The notes: generated by a model not told the origin, from the sequence alone. 8,274 bases of DNA from an uncultured Desulfurobacterium sp. (GCA_913055135.1 CAJXJV010000052.1:1-8274); one strand, 5' to 3'. Positions 1-6,668 are shown, counted from the stretch's first letter. A program made the numbers and translations.

Positions 1-112
1 AACATTGTATAACAATACTTTAACACATTTATGGGTAATACAAAGTTAGAAAAGGGGGAACTCTTAACAGTTTTTGAAGAGGAATACAGAAATTTTTATC
101 ATTTCTGAAACT

Positions 113-140
113 TTGATAGAATAAATCATAAATGTAAAAA
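113..140 (+). promoter_or_regulatory. possible promoter of the pilin operon
   Basis: A TTGATA box at 113-118 (one mismatch to TTGACA) lies 16 bases before TAAAAA at 135-140 (a partial match to TATAAT). This would start transcription about 30 bases before the first pilin gene. The region is very AT-rich, so chance matches are likely. I found no convincing sigma-54 (-24/-12) element, although many pilin genes use one. Bases 1-112 hold no supported gene, only short inverted repeats: ATTGT/ACAAT at 4-8 and 12-16, and CAGAAA/TTTCTG at 87-92 and 102-107. Confidence 0.25.
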
Positions 141-162
141 TTTAATTTAAAATCCTTTATTT

Positions 163-171
163 AAGGAGGAG
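163..171 (+). promoter_or_regulatory. strong ribosome binding site of the first pilin gene
   Basis: AAGGAGGAG is a near-perfect Shine-Dalgarno sequence whose GGAGG core ends 6 bases before the ATG at 176. It is the strongest ribosome site in the pilus operon. The later genes begin with GTG or TTG, or have weak sites. This supports the first pilin being the most heavily made product. Its left half can pair with TCCTT at 153-157. Confidence 0.8.
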
Positions 172-175
172 AATT

Positions 176-766
176 ATGTTAGTAAAAGAAATTGCCAGAA
201 GGGCTAAAAGAAGAGAAGGTTTTTCCCTTGTTGAATTGATGGTTGTTGTAGCTATCATTGCAATCTTAGCAGCTATTGCAGTGCCGCAGTATAAGAAGTA
301 TCAGTTGAAGGCGAAGACGAGTGAAGCGAGGGTTAATATTGGAGCAATTAGAAGTATGGAAGAAGCTTATTCTGTTGAGAATGATTACTATGTACTTACG
401 AATTGGGCACCGGGAAAAATACCAGGAGTTGCTCCCGGTAAATTTGCAGAAAACGGTACAAATAATGGTTTTGACATAATAGGTTTTGCTCCATCTGGAA
501 AAGTTTATTATTCCTATGCAGTTTTGAACAGTGGAAATAGTACAGCTGATGATTATAGTGGTAGTGACAATAGCACCGAGCTTGACGGAATTCAAGTAGA
601 AATAACCAATAGTACCGATATCCACATCTGGGCAATTGGGGATCTTGATGGTGATGGTGATATGGGAGGAAATCCTGATCCTTCTGGTGGGTTAGGCAAT
701 AATGGTGCATTTATGTCAACTGATGAAGATCCAAAAATTTATGACAAAAATCCCGGGCATTTCTAA
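176..766 (+). CDS. type IV prepilin, probably the major pilin subunit
   Basis: This 196-residue protein is a type IV pilin precursor, the subunit that polymerises into pili after leader removal by prepilin peptidase in the inner membrane. A basic 15-residue leader ends in Gly15, followed by Phe16 (methylated N-terminus), with Glu at mature position 5 (residue 20). A hydrophobic helix covers about residues 17-37. The globular domain has no cysteine, so no disulfide loop is possible. It is rich in Asn, Ser, Gly and Asp and carries an Asp-rich DLDGDGD loop at 156-162 that resembles a calcium site. The strong ribosome site and first position in the operon suggest the major pilin. The next gene is a paralogue: both share IRSMEEAY followed by an ND-Y-W-P pattern (residues 58-78 here). 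A type II secretion pseudopilin is the alternative, but the transporter genes downstream favour a pilus. I leave out the symbol pilA because orthology cannot be shown. Confidence 0.88.
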   Translation: MLVKEIARRAKRREGFSLVELMVVVAIIAILAAIAVPQYKKYQLKAKTSEARVNIGAIRSMEEAYSVENDYYVLTNWAPGKIPGVAPGKFAENGTNNGFDIIGFAPSGKVYYSYAVLNSGNSTADDYSGSDNSTELDGIQVEITNSTDIHIWAIGDLDGDGDMGGNPDPSGGLGNNGAFMSTDEDPKIYDKNPGHF

Positions 767-780
767 CTTTTTGTAGCATT

Positions 781-799
781 TTCCAGGTTTTAACTGGGA
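781..799 (+). promoter_or_regulatory. small stem-loop between the two pilin genes
   Basis: CCAG at 783-786 and CTGG at 794-797 form a 4-bp stem around a 7-base loop. The stem extends by a T-G wobble and a T-A pair at 781-782 and 798-799. There is no T-tract after it, so it is not a classical terminator. It ends about 8 bases before the GTG start of the second pilin and covers the only GGG-rich stretch there. It could trim mRNA or lower translation of the second pilin relative to the first. The function is inference and the stem is short. Confidence 0.3.
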
Positions 800-807
800 T
801 TAAAGCG

Positions 808-1344
808 GTGAAAAAGGCTTTCTCATTAGTGGAGGTTCTTGTTGCTGTTGTAATTCTTGCCATTTTATCTTCCATAGCAATTCCTTACTATAAAAAGTAC
901 TTTCTTGTCTCTAAGAGGACAGAAGCCATTAACAATCTTCTCTCCATTCGTTCAATGGAAGAAGCCTATCGAGCAGTTAATGATGAATATATTACAGCAA
1001 AATGGACTCCTGCTGATAAGCCCGCTGGAAGTTTAAAAATGGAGTGGAAGGAGGACTCTTACTTCTCCAAGCTCGGATTCAAGCCAAATGGAGCGGTTTT
1101 TTACATATACGGGGTCGGCAATATGAACGGTCTTAATAAAACTCACCTTCTGTGTGAATTAAATCCACAATCTTGCTGGAATGATGCTCCTGTTCCAGAC
1201 AATGGTTTTGCTGATGTCACTTCTTATATTGACATTCTTATAAAAGCTGAAGGTGACCTTGATGATGATAATGAGACCGGGAGAATCTTTTCCCACGATG
1301 AGATTGGTAAGAAGGTTATATATGTTAACTTTTCAGAATTTTAA
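808..1344 (+). CDS. second type IV prepilin-like protein (paralogue, probable minor pilin)
   Basis: This 178-residue prepilin starts at GTG with no clear Shine-Dalgarno sequence. The leader is only MKKA, followed by FSLVEV, so Glu is at mature position 5 as required. The residue before the cleavage site is Ala4 instead of the usual Gly, and this holds whichever start is used. A hydrophobic helix spans about residues 6-25. It shares IRSMEEAY (47-54) and the following ND-Y-W-P pattern with the pilin upstream, so the two arose by duplication. Unlike that pilin it has two close cysteines (C116, C123) that could form a disulfide. An acidic GDLDDDNETG loop at 149-158 matches the position of the DLDGDGD loop in the neighbour. 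The weaker start and cleavage site fit a minor pilin incorporated in small amounts. A pseudopilin role is possible. Confidence 0.82.
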   Translation: MKKAFSLVEVLVAVVILAILSSIAIPYYKKYFLVSKRTEAINNLLSIRSMEEAYRAVNDEYITAKWTPADKPAGSLKMEWKEDSYFSKLGFKPNGAVFYIYGVGNMNGLNKTHLLCELNPQSCWNDAPVPDNGFADVTSYIDILIKAEGDLDDDNETGRIFSHDEIGKKVIYVNFSEF

Positions 1345-1359
1345 TTGGGTAAGAAGTGA

Positions 1360-2253
1360 ATGATAGAAGTTAAAAATTTAAAAAAGATTTTTGAAAAAGA
1401 AAAATTCCTCAGGAAAGAGAAAATTACCGTTTTAAAAGGTATAAGTTTTAAGGTCGATAGGGAGGTTTTTGGATTTATTGGTCCAAATGGTGCAGGGAAG
1501 ACGACAACTATAAAGATAATAATGGACTTTATAAAACCAACCTCTGGAGAAGTCAGGGTTTTTGGGAAAAATATAAATGAAGTTAAAGAAAAAGTTGGTT
1601 TTCTTCCAGAGAGACCTTTTATTTACTCTTCGATAAAAGGTATAGAATACCTTCAATTCTGTTGTGATGTGTATGGAATTCCTTACTTTGAGAGAAAAAA
1701 GAAAATCTCAAAACTTCTTGAACTTGTTGACCTTGTTGGGGCTGAAGAAAAGACAATTTCTTCTTACTCGAAAGGAATGGTTCAAAGGCTTCTTTTTGCT
1801 TCAACTCTTATAAATGATCCAGACCTTTTAATTCTTGATGAGCCTATGAGTGGACTTGATCCGATTGGTAGAAGTATTATTGCAAACGTTATAAAGGACT
1901 TGAAGTCTCAAGGAAAAACTGTTTTTTACAGTTCTCATATTATCCAGGATGTTGAAAGGCTTTCTGATAGAGTTGCAGTAATAATAGACGGTGAAATCAA
2001 ACTCTGTGATTCGGTTTCTTCAATAGTTTCAAAGTACTTAAAGGGCTACCTGATAACTTTTAAGGAGAATATGCAGTTAAAAACTGAGGAAGTAAAAAAA
2101 GATCACTTGTGGATGGAGCTGGAAAAATTGAAGTCTATGAAGTGTGAGATTGTTTCTGTTGAACCTTTAAGGCTTTCTCTTGAGGACATATTTGTAAAAC
2201 TTGTGAAAGGGGAAGGAATTGAAAGTTCTTCCAATAGCAAAGCTAACAGCTAA
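1360..2253 (+). CDS. ABC transporter ATP-binding protein, PilH-like (pilus assembly)
   Basis: This 297-residue cytoplasmic ATPase powers the membrane permease encoded next. All ABC landmarks are present: Walker A GPNGAGKT (41-48), a GFLPE segment (80-84) where the Q-loop lies, with Glu as in many ABC-2 type ATPases, signature YSKGM (136-140), Walker B LLILDEP (156-162), D-loop SGLD (164-167) and switch His193 in SSHI. The C-terminal 70 residues form a small accessory domain ending in LEDIFVKLVK, typical of drug- and polysaccharide-export type subunits. It begins 16 bases after the second pilin with a poor ribosome site and overlaps the permease gene by 35 bases, which indicates coupled translation. 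Pilin neighbours match the context of M. xanthus pilH, an ABC ATPase needed for type IV pilus assembly. The ABC assignment is certain. The pilus role comes from context. Confidence 0.9.
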   Translation: MIEVKNLKKIFEKEKFLRKEKITVLKGISFKVDREVFGFIGPNGAGKTTTIKIIMDFIKPTSGEVRVFGKNINEVKEKVGFLPERPFIYSSIKGIEYLQFCCDVYGIPYFERKKKISKLLELVDLVGAEEKTISSYSKGMVQRLLFASTLINDPDLLILDEPMSGLDPIGRSIIANVIKDLKSQGKTVFYSSHIIQDVERLSDRVAVIIDGEIKLCDSVSSIVSKYLKGYLITFKENMQLKTEEVKKDHLWMELEKLKSMKCEIVSVEPLRLSLEDIFVKLVKGEGIESSSNSKANS

Positions 2254-3018
2254 GGAAGTATTGAAAGAGAAGCTCTTTATAGGTGTAGTTATAGTTAGTG
2301 CTATATTTTGTGTTTTGAGTTATTACCTTTCAAACATTTCTGCTGGAAATAATGTCAAAATAGCAATGGATTTTATTCTCTCTTTTCAATTTTTTATAAC
2401 TGCTGTTTTTGCTATTTTTATGGTTTCAGGTTCTTTTCACAAAGACCTGAATGATAAAGTAATTTATCTGCTCTACTCAAAACCTATAACAAAGGTAGAA
2501 TATCTTACAGGGAAAGTGGCTGGATTTTTTTCTGTCTTGACACTTTTATCTTTTATCCTTTTTCTTATAAATACTTCTGCGATTCTGATAATAAATAAAA
2601 TTTCAAATCTCTATGTTCCCCACATTATCCTTACAGGAAGAACATTCATTTTTTCTCTGTTGCTCACATTTATGGGGCTTTTGCTGATATCGGTTGTTAC
2701 TCTTTTTTCTGTTTCTTTTTCAAGTTCTACATTAGCTATGCTGGTTTCGTTTCTTGTTTTCATTATTGGTCTTGAACTTTCTCCAGTAAAAGAGTTAGTT
2801 ACTGCTTCAAAACTAATTTCTGAAGTTAACAAGATAATAGTTAAGGTTGTTACTACGTATTTCCAAACTTTTCTCTTTTTGATGTGAAAACAATAGTTGT
2901 TTACCACTTTTTAAAGTTTTCTCCTTTTTTTGTTTCAGGAGTTATTGTTTATTCTGTTATTTACTCTATTTTCCTTATCCTTATTTCACTTTTAGTATTT
3001 GAGAGGAAAGAGCTTTGA
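2219..3018 (+). pseudogene. ABC-2 type permease, PilI-like, interrupted by a -1 frameshift
   Basis: This is the membrane partner of the upstream ATPase. It starts at TTG 2219, inside the ATPase gene, behind AAAGGGGAAGGA. The first frame gives 222 residues to TGA 2885-2887, with hydrophobic segments at about 19-37, 50-70, 100-126, 142-166 and 170-186. It stops before the final membrane helix. From 2851 the -1 frame reads YYVFPNFSLFDVKT, then a hydrophobic stretch and the ending FERKEL, stopping at TGA 3016-3018. PN-x-x-x-F-D near the end and a basic KEL tail are what I expect in ABC-2 permeases. The frame change must lie after TAA 2842-2844 (a stop in the second frame), most simply one T missing near 2851 (GTTGTT-ACTAC). 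The repaired protein has 266 residues, and its stop overlaps the next TTG start. This could be a sequencing error, a true mutation or, less likely, programmed frameshifting. Confidence 0.8.
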
Positions 3019-3878
3019 AAAAGGGCATTATTGCTCTTTTATCTGTTTTTTTACTTGGAGCTTCTTCTGTTTTAATGGTAAAAGTTGAACAGTTAAAACC
3101 AATTCTTGAAGAAGAGGAAGCAATACCAGTTTATAACTTCAACTCAATGGTTTTTCTCTTTCCTGCTCTAAGAGAAGCTTTAGCTGATTTCTTTTATATG
3201 AAGACCTGTCTTTTGACAGGAACCGGGGGATTTGAAAAGAAAGAGAGAAAGAAAGAGTTTTCTTCTAAAGATTGGGAGAGGCTGGTTGGAAGTCTCTATA
3301 CCATTCATAGGCTTGATCCATACTACTTCGATCCATACTATTTGGAAGCAGCTTTTATTAGCTGGATGGTAAAGGGAAATCCTGAGCTTATAGAAAGAGT
3401 AAATCAAAATCTCAAATACGGTCTTGAATTCTGTAAAGACTGGAGAATTCCTTTTTTCATAGGGTTTAATTATTTTTACTTTCTTGGGAACAAGGAAAAA
3501 GGAGCGAAGTATCTTGAGATAGCTTCTCAAATGAAAGGAGCTCCATCCTATTTGAGGCTTCTTACGTCAAGACTTTACGCTGAAAGTGGAAGAATAGATT
3601 TTGCAATTGCTGTGATAAGGGAAGAGTTAAAAAATACGCAGAACGAAAACCTTAAAAGGAAACTTGAAAAGAGGCTTAAGGCTTTAGAATCAATGAAACT
3701 CCTTTATAAAGCAATAGCAGTCTTTAAGAGTAGATTTGGTAGATGTCCATATAACTTGAAAGAGCTCATAGTAAAAGGTATTCTTATAAAGATTCCTGAA
3801 GACCCATTTGGTGGAAAGTTTTACCTGAGAGAGGATTGTAGCATCTGGACAACCAGTAATTTGAGAGATAAAAATTAA
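3015..3878 (+). CDS. membrane-anchored or exported helical-repeat protein of the pilus operon (PilG-like position)
   Basis: This 287-residue protein starts at TTG 3015 behind AGAGGAAAG; TTGA overlaps the stop of the permease's second frame, so translation is probably coupled. An N-terminal hydrophobic segment (about 4-22) after MKK is a signal peptide or single anchor, placing the rest outside the cytoplasmic membrane. Residues about 85-210 are helical, with TPR-like patterns (for example LDPYYFDPYYLEAAF at 100-114 and the stretch at 146-175), though no repeat matches the TPR consensus cleanly. The C-terminus (232-281) has FKSRFGRCPYNLKEL, then G-x-L-x-x-IPEDPFGGKFYL. This resembles the closing segment of GspG-type pseudopilins (P-x-x-L, then P-x-DP-x-G). 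In M. xanthus a third gene, pilG, accompanies pilH and pilI; this protein occupies that slot, but I cannot show homology. Its role is probably to help the transporter support pilus assembly. Confidence 0.7.
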   Translation: MKKGIIALLSVFLLGASSVLMVKVEQLKPILEEEEAIPVYNFNSMVFLFPALREALADFFYMKTCLLTGTGGFEKKERKKEFSSKDWERLVGSLYTIHRLDPYYFDPYYLEAAFISWMVKGNPELIERVNQNLKYGLEFCKDWRIPFFIGFNYFYFLGNKEKGAKYLEIASQMKGAPSYLRLLTSRLYAESGRIDFAIAVIREELKNTQNENLKRKLEKRLKALESMKLLYKAIAVFKSRFGRCPYNLKELIVKGILIKIPEDPFGGKFYLREDCSIWTTSNLRDKN

Positions 3879-3924
3879 ATCTGTTAATTTCCATCGGTTA
3901 TCAACTGAACTTGCGTTGAAGCTT

Positions 3925-6450
3925 TCAATTTTTTCTCTTTATTGTCTTTGCAAGTTCTTTTAGCCTAGACAGAATCATAAGAGCTTCTAAGGGTGTGGTT
4001 GTTGAGATTTCGATTGATTCAAGTTCTTCTATCAGTTTTTCTTCAAGTTCTGAATTCCATGTAATTTCTTTTTTCTCTGCAACCCTGAAAAGGGGAAGAT
4101 CTCTCCCTTCAAGCTGGTGGAGAATCTCTTTTGCCCTGTTTATGACCTCTTTCGGGATACCTGCAAGTTCTGCAACATGGATTCCGTAGGATTTTTCAGA
4201 GGCTCCAGGATAGACTTTATGTGTAAAGATGATTTTTCCATCAATTTCTTCAACTGTAACGTGTAGGTTCTTTACTCCTCTAACCTTCCCTTCCAGCTCT
4301 GTTAGCTCATGGTAGTGGGTTGCAAAAAGGGTTTTTGCGCCTATTCTCCTTGAGATGTACTCAACAACAGCTTTTGCTATGCTCATTCCATCGTAAGTGC
4401 TTGTCCCTCTACCTATCTCGTCAAGGATAACAAGGCTTTTTCTGCCTGCATTGTGAAGGATGTTGGCAGTTTCTACCATTTCCATCATAAAGGTGGAGAG
4501 TCCCTTGCTCAGGTTATCGGCTGCACCGACTCTTGAGAAGATTCTGTCAACTATTCCGATTTCTGCTCTTTGTGCTGGAACAAAAGAACCTATCTGAGCC
4601 ATAACGGTTATCAGTGCAGTCTGGCGCAAGAATACGGACTTTCCGCCCATGTTTGGTCCTGTGACTATGAGGATGAAGTTCTCTTCTGTTAATTCTGTGT
4701 CGTTTGGAATGAAATCTTCTTCTAAGAACTTCTCCAGAACCGGATGTTTTCCGTTTTTGATTCTTATAGAATAGTTGTTCGTTATTTTTGGCTTTGTATA
4801 TCCTCTTTCATTTGCTACTTTTGAGAAAGAGAGAAGAACGTCAATTGTGGCAATCTTTTCCGCAGTTTCTGAGATTCTCTCTGCATTCCTTGAAACGAAT
4901 TTCCGAAGCTCAACAAACAGCTGATATTCGATTTTCTCTATCCTTTCCTGTGCTGAAAGGATTTTCTCTTCGAAATTTTTGAGCTCCGGGGTTATAAATC
5001 TCTCTGCATTTACAAGGGTCTGTCTTCTGATGTAGTCTTCCGGAACAAGATGGAGATTGGGTTTTGATACTTCTATATAGTAACCGAAGACATTGTTGAA
5101 GCCCACCTTTAAACTTGTAATACCTGTTCTCTTCCGTTCTCTCTCCTCAATCTCTTTAAGAATCTTTTCAGCTTCACTCTTTATTTTCCTCAGTTCGTCA
5201 AGCTCCTGGTTTACTCCTTCTTTGATTAATCCTCCCTCTCGGGATGTGTATGGTGGATTTTCAACGAGAACCCTCTCAAGCTCGCAGTAGATGTCGTATA
5301 GATCATCAAAGTTTTTGTAAATCTGTGAAAGAAGTTGAGATTTAAAGTCTGATAGGAGTTTTTTCAAGTCAGGCAGTACTTTTAACGAGTTCCTTAGAGA
5401 TGCCAGATCTTTCGGGCTGGCGATTCCAGAAGTTATCTTAGAGAGGAGCCTTTCTATGTCGTAAACCTTAGAGAGAAGTTCAGAAATCTCATCTGCTACA
5501 AGGAAACTGTTTTTCAGCTCTTCTACAGCATCAAGTCTCTGTTCTATTTCTCTTTTATTTTTCAATGGATGAAGAATCCAGAACTTTAAAAGTCTTCTTC
5601 CCATTCCAGTTTTTGTTCTGTTAAGAACGCCAAAGAGGGAGGCATTCTCCAGCTTTCCACTTATTGGTTCAACCAGTTCAAGGTTTTTCTGAGTCTGGGG
5701 GTCAAGATAGATGTACCTTTCGCCGGTGTACCTTTTGGGGTGTTTAATTTTTGGTGTGAACTCAAGCTGGGTCTCTTCAATGAACTCAAGAAGCCCTGAA
5801 AGTGCCTTCTTCTCGGTTTCATTCTCTATTTCGGGAGAAGTTACCTCTTTTATTTCAAAGTATTCTCTTTCCTTTTCCTGGATTAAACTTTCGAGAATAA
5901 CTTCCTTTATCAAGTTGTAGTTTGAGAAGCCTGCAGGAACGATAATTTCCCTTGGCTTAAATTTTGAAAGTATCGATTTGAAACCTTCTGAATCTACCGT
6001 TGTAAAGTAGAGATCTCCTGTTGAGAGCTCTGTCCAGGCAACACTGAACTTCTCTCTGAAAGGATAGACAGAGAGGAGAAATCTGTCTTCGCTCTCATCC
6101 TCAAAGTAGGTTCCAGGGGTTATAACCCTTACAACGCCTCTATCAACGACTTTTTTCCCGGGTTTCGGTTCTTCTAACTGTTCACAGATTGCAACTTTGT
6201 AGCCTTTCCTGACCAGCTTTCCTATGTAGCTCTCAACTGCATGGTATGGAACTCCACACATGGGAGCTCTTTCTGATGATTTCCCGAAGGCTCTTGATGT
6301 GAGGGCGATTTCCAGCTCTCTTGCAGCAATCTCTGCATCTTCAAAAAACATCTCGTAGAAATCACCCATTCTGAACATAAGGATGGCATCTCTGTACTTT
6401 TCTTTCAGTTCCAGATACTGTTTAAGGGCGGGAGTCAGTTTCTTCTTCAA
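3925..6450 (-). CDS. mutS: DNA mismatch repair protein MutS
   Basis: MutS binds base mismatches and small loops and uses ATP to start mismatch repair. This 841-residue protein has the usual MutS1 length and order. The N-terminal mismatch-recognition domain contains MGDFYEMF with the wedge Phe31 and Glu33 (F-x-E). The connector, lever and clamp regions follow, including GYYIEVSK (456-463) and RRQTLVNAERF (475-485). The C-terminal ATPase has Walker A GPNMGGKS (598-605), Walker B LVILDEIGRGTSTYDG (673-688) and THYHEL (711-716). SYGIHVAELAGIP (754-766) leads into the dimerisation helices. The start is TTG at 6450, chosen because GGAGGAG (complement of 6458-6464) lies 7 bases upstream. It overlaps the end of yacG by 29 bases, so both come from one transcript. 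No mutL is visible here. It converges on the pilus operon with only 46 bases between the stops. Confidence 0.97.
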   Translation of the reverse strand: MKKKLTPALKQYLELKEKYRDAILMFRMGDFYEMFFEDAEIAARELEIALTSRAFGKSSERAPMCGVPYHAVESYIGKLVRKGYKVAICEQLEEPKPGKKVVDRGVVRVITPGTYFEDESEDRFLLSVYPFREKFSVAWTELSTGDLYFTTVDSEGFKSILSKFKPREIIVPAGFSNYNLIKEVILESLIQEKEREYFEIKEVTSPEIENETEKKALSGLLEFIEETQLEFTPKIKHPKRYTGERYIYLDPQTQKNLELVEPISGKLENASLFGVLNRTKTGMGRRLLKFWILHPLKNKREIEQRLDAVEELKNSFLVADEISELLSKVYDIERLLSKITSGIASPKDLASLRNSLKVLPDLKKLLSDFKSQLLSQIYKNFDDLYDIYCELERVLVENPPYTSREGGLIKEGVNQELDELRKIKSEAEKILKEIEERERKRTGITSLKVGFNNVFGYYIEVSKPNLHLVPEDYIRRQTLVNAERFITPELKNFEEKILSAQERIEKIEYQLFVELRKFVSRNAERISETAEKIATIDVLLSFSKVANERGYTKPKITNNYSIRIKNGKHPVLEKFLEEDFIPNDTELTEENFILIVTGPNMGGKSVFLRQTALITVMAQIGSFVPAQRAEIGIVDRIFSRVGAADNLSKGLSTFMMEMVETANILHNAGRKSLVILDEIGRGTSTYDGMSIAKAVVEYISRRIGAKTLFATHYHELTELEGKVRGVKNLHVTVEEIDGKIIFTHKVYPGASEKSYGIHVAELAGIPKEVINRAKEILHQLEGRDLPLFRVAEKKEITWNSELEEKLIEELESIEISTTTPLEALMILSRLKELAKTIKRKN

Positions 6451-6598
6451 CTACAGGCTCCTCCGAAACAAGAGCATATTCTTCGTTAAGCCACTTTGAG
6501 AGGTCTGCTAACTTACACTTTTCGCTGCAGAAAGGTCTAAACGGATTGTTTTCCCAGATTGTTTCTTTCCCACAGTTTGGACATTTAACCTTTTTCAA
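6422..6598 (-). CDS. yacG: YacG, zinc-binding DNA gyrase inhibitor
   Basis: This 58-residue protein matches the YacG (DUF329) family, whose E. coli member binds zinc and inhibits gyrase through GyrB. The four zinc ligands are Cys6 and Cys9 (CPNC), Cys24 (RPFC at 21-24) and Cys28 (SEKC). They are followed by the family's LADLSKWLNEEYAL stretch (30-43), with Trp36 in the usual place, and an acidic tail. It starts at TTG 6598, 6 bases after a GAGGAG Shine-Dalgarno (complement of 6605-6610). Its last 29 bases overlap the start of mutS, and the mutS ribosome site lies inside its coding sequence, so the two genes are probably translationally coupled. It is the first gene of a yacG-mutS unit reading away from the divergent rluD-like gene. 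Small size and a TTG start make it easy to miss. Confidence 0.93.
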   Translation of the reverse strand: MKKVKCPNCGKETIWENNPFRPFCSEKCKLADLSKWLNEEYALVSEEPVVEEETDSRP

Positions 6599-6604
6599 GG
6601 ATTA

Positions 6605-6610
6605 CTCCTC
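6605..6610 (-). promoter_or_regulatory. ribosome binding site that fixes the TTG start of yacG
   Basis: The complementary strand reads GAGGAG here, 6 bases before the TTG at 6598-6596. No ATG or GTG in this frame lies between it and the first zinc-ligand codon. This decides the start of a gene that would otherwise be ambiguous. Confidence 0.75.
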
Positions 6611-6617
6611 TATGTTG

Positions 6618-6668
6618 ATTTAGACTAAATATAGATTTTAAAAGCCTAAATTAAAAGTTTTAAAATCT
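6618..6668. promoter_or_regulatory. repeat-rich divergent regulatory region between yacG and the rluD-like gene
   Basis: An 11-bp perfect inverted repeat, AGATTTTAAAA at 6633-6643 and TTTTAAAATCT at 6658-6668, has a 14-base spacer. Next to it is a 13-base palindrome ATTTAG-A-CTAAAT at 6618-6630. CTAAAT followed by a TTTTAAAA block occurs twice, 21 bases apart (6625-6643 and 6646-6665). The region must hold the start signals of both divergent units, but I see no clear -35/-10 pair. On the minus strand TATATT (complement of about 6627-6632) is a possible -10. The repeats could be protein-binding sites or, on the plus strand, a hairpin 3 bases before the ribosome site at 6672-6677. The function is inference. 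Confidence 0.45.

Noticed and set aside
31..108. A 25-codon open frame (ATG 31 to TGA 106-108) before the pilin gene
   Set aside because: It has no ribosome site, no recognisable motif, and a length expected by chance. It also contains one of the short inverted repeats.
1..175. Sigma-54 promoter upstream of the pilin gene
   Set aside because: No GG-N10-GC type -24/-12 element at a usable distance could be found.
221..300. Major pilin as an electrically conductive pilin like that of Geobacter
   Set aside because: Mature Phe1, Tyr24 and Tyr27 are aromatic as in the Geobacter pilin, but this pilin is about three times longer with a large globular domain, and its other aromatic positions do not match. 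The sequence does not support the claim.
2885..2887. In-frame TGA read as selenocysteine or by readthrough
   Set aside because: The same frame meets TAG two codons later (2894-2896). The permease-like continuation lies in the -1 frame, so readthrough cannot restore the protein.
3916..3936. TTGAA/TTCAA stem followed by a T-run as terminator of the pilus operon
   Set aside because: The stem has only 5 mostly A-T pairs and a 3-base loop, too weak for a convincing terminator, especially in a thermophile. The T-run is also the Lys/Asn-rich end of mutS read backwards.
3995..5920. Several plus-strand open frames of 60-70 codons opposite mutS, rich in Ser and Phe
   Set aside because: They are antisense shadows of a conserved gene, lack ribosome sites, and their composition reflects the complement of Lys/Glu-rich coding sequence.
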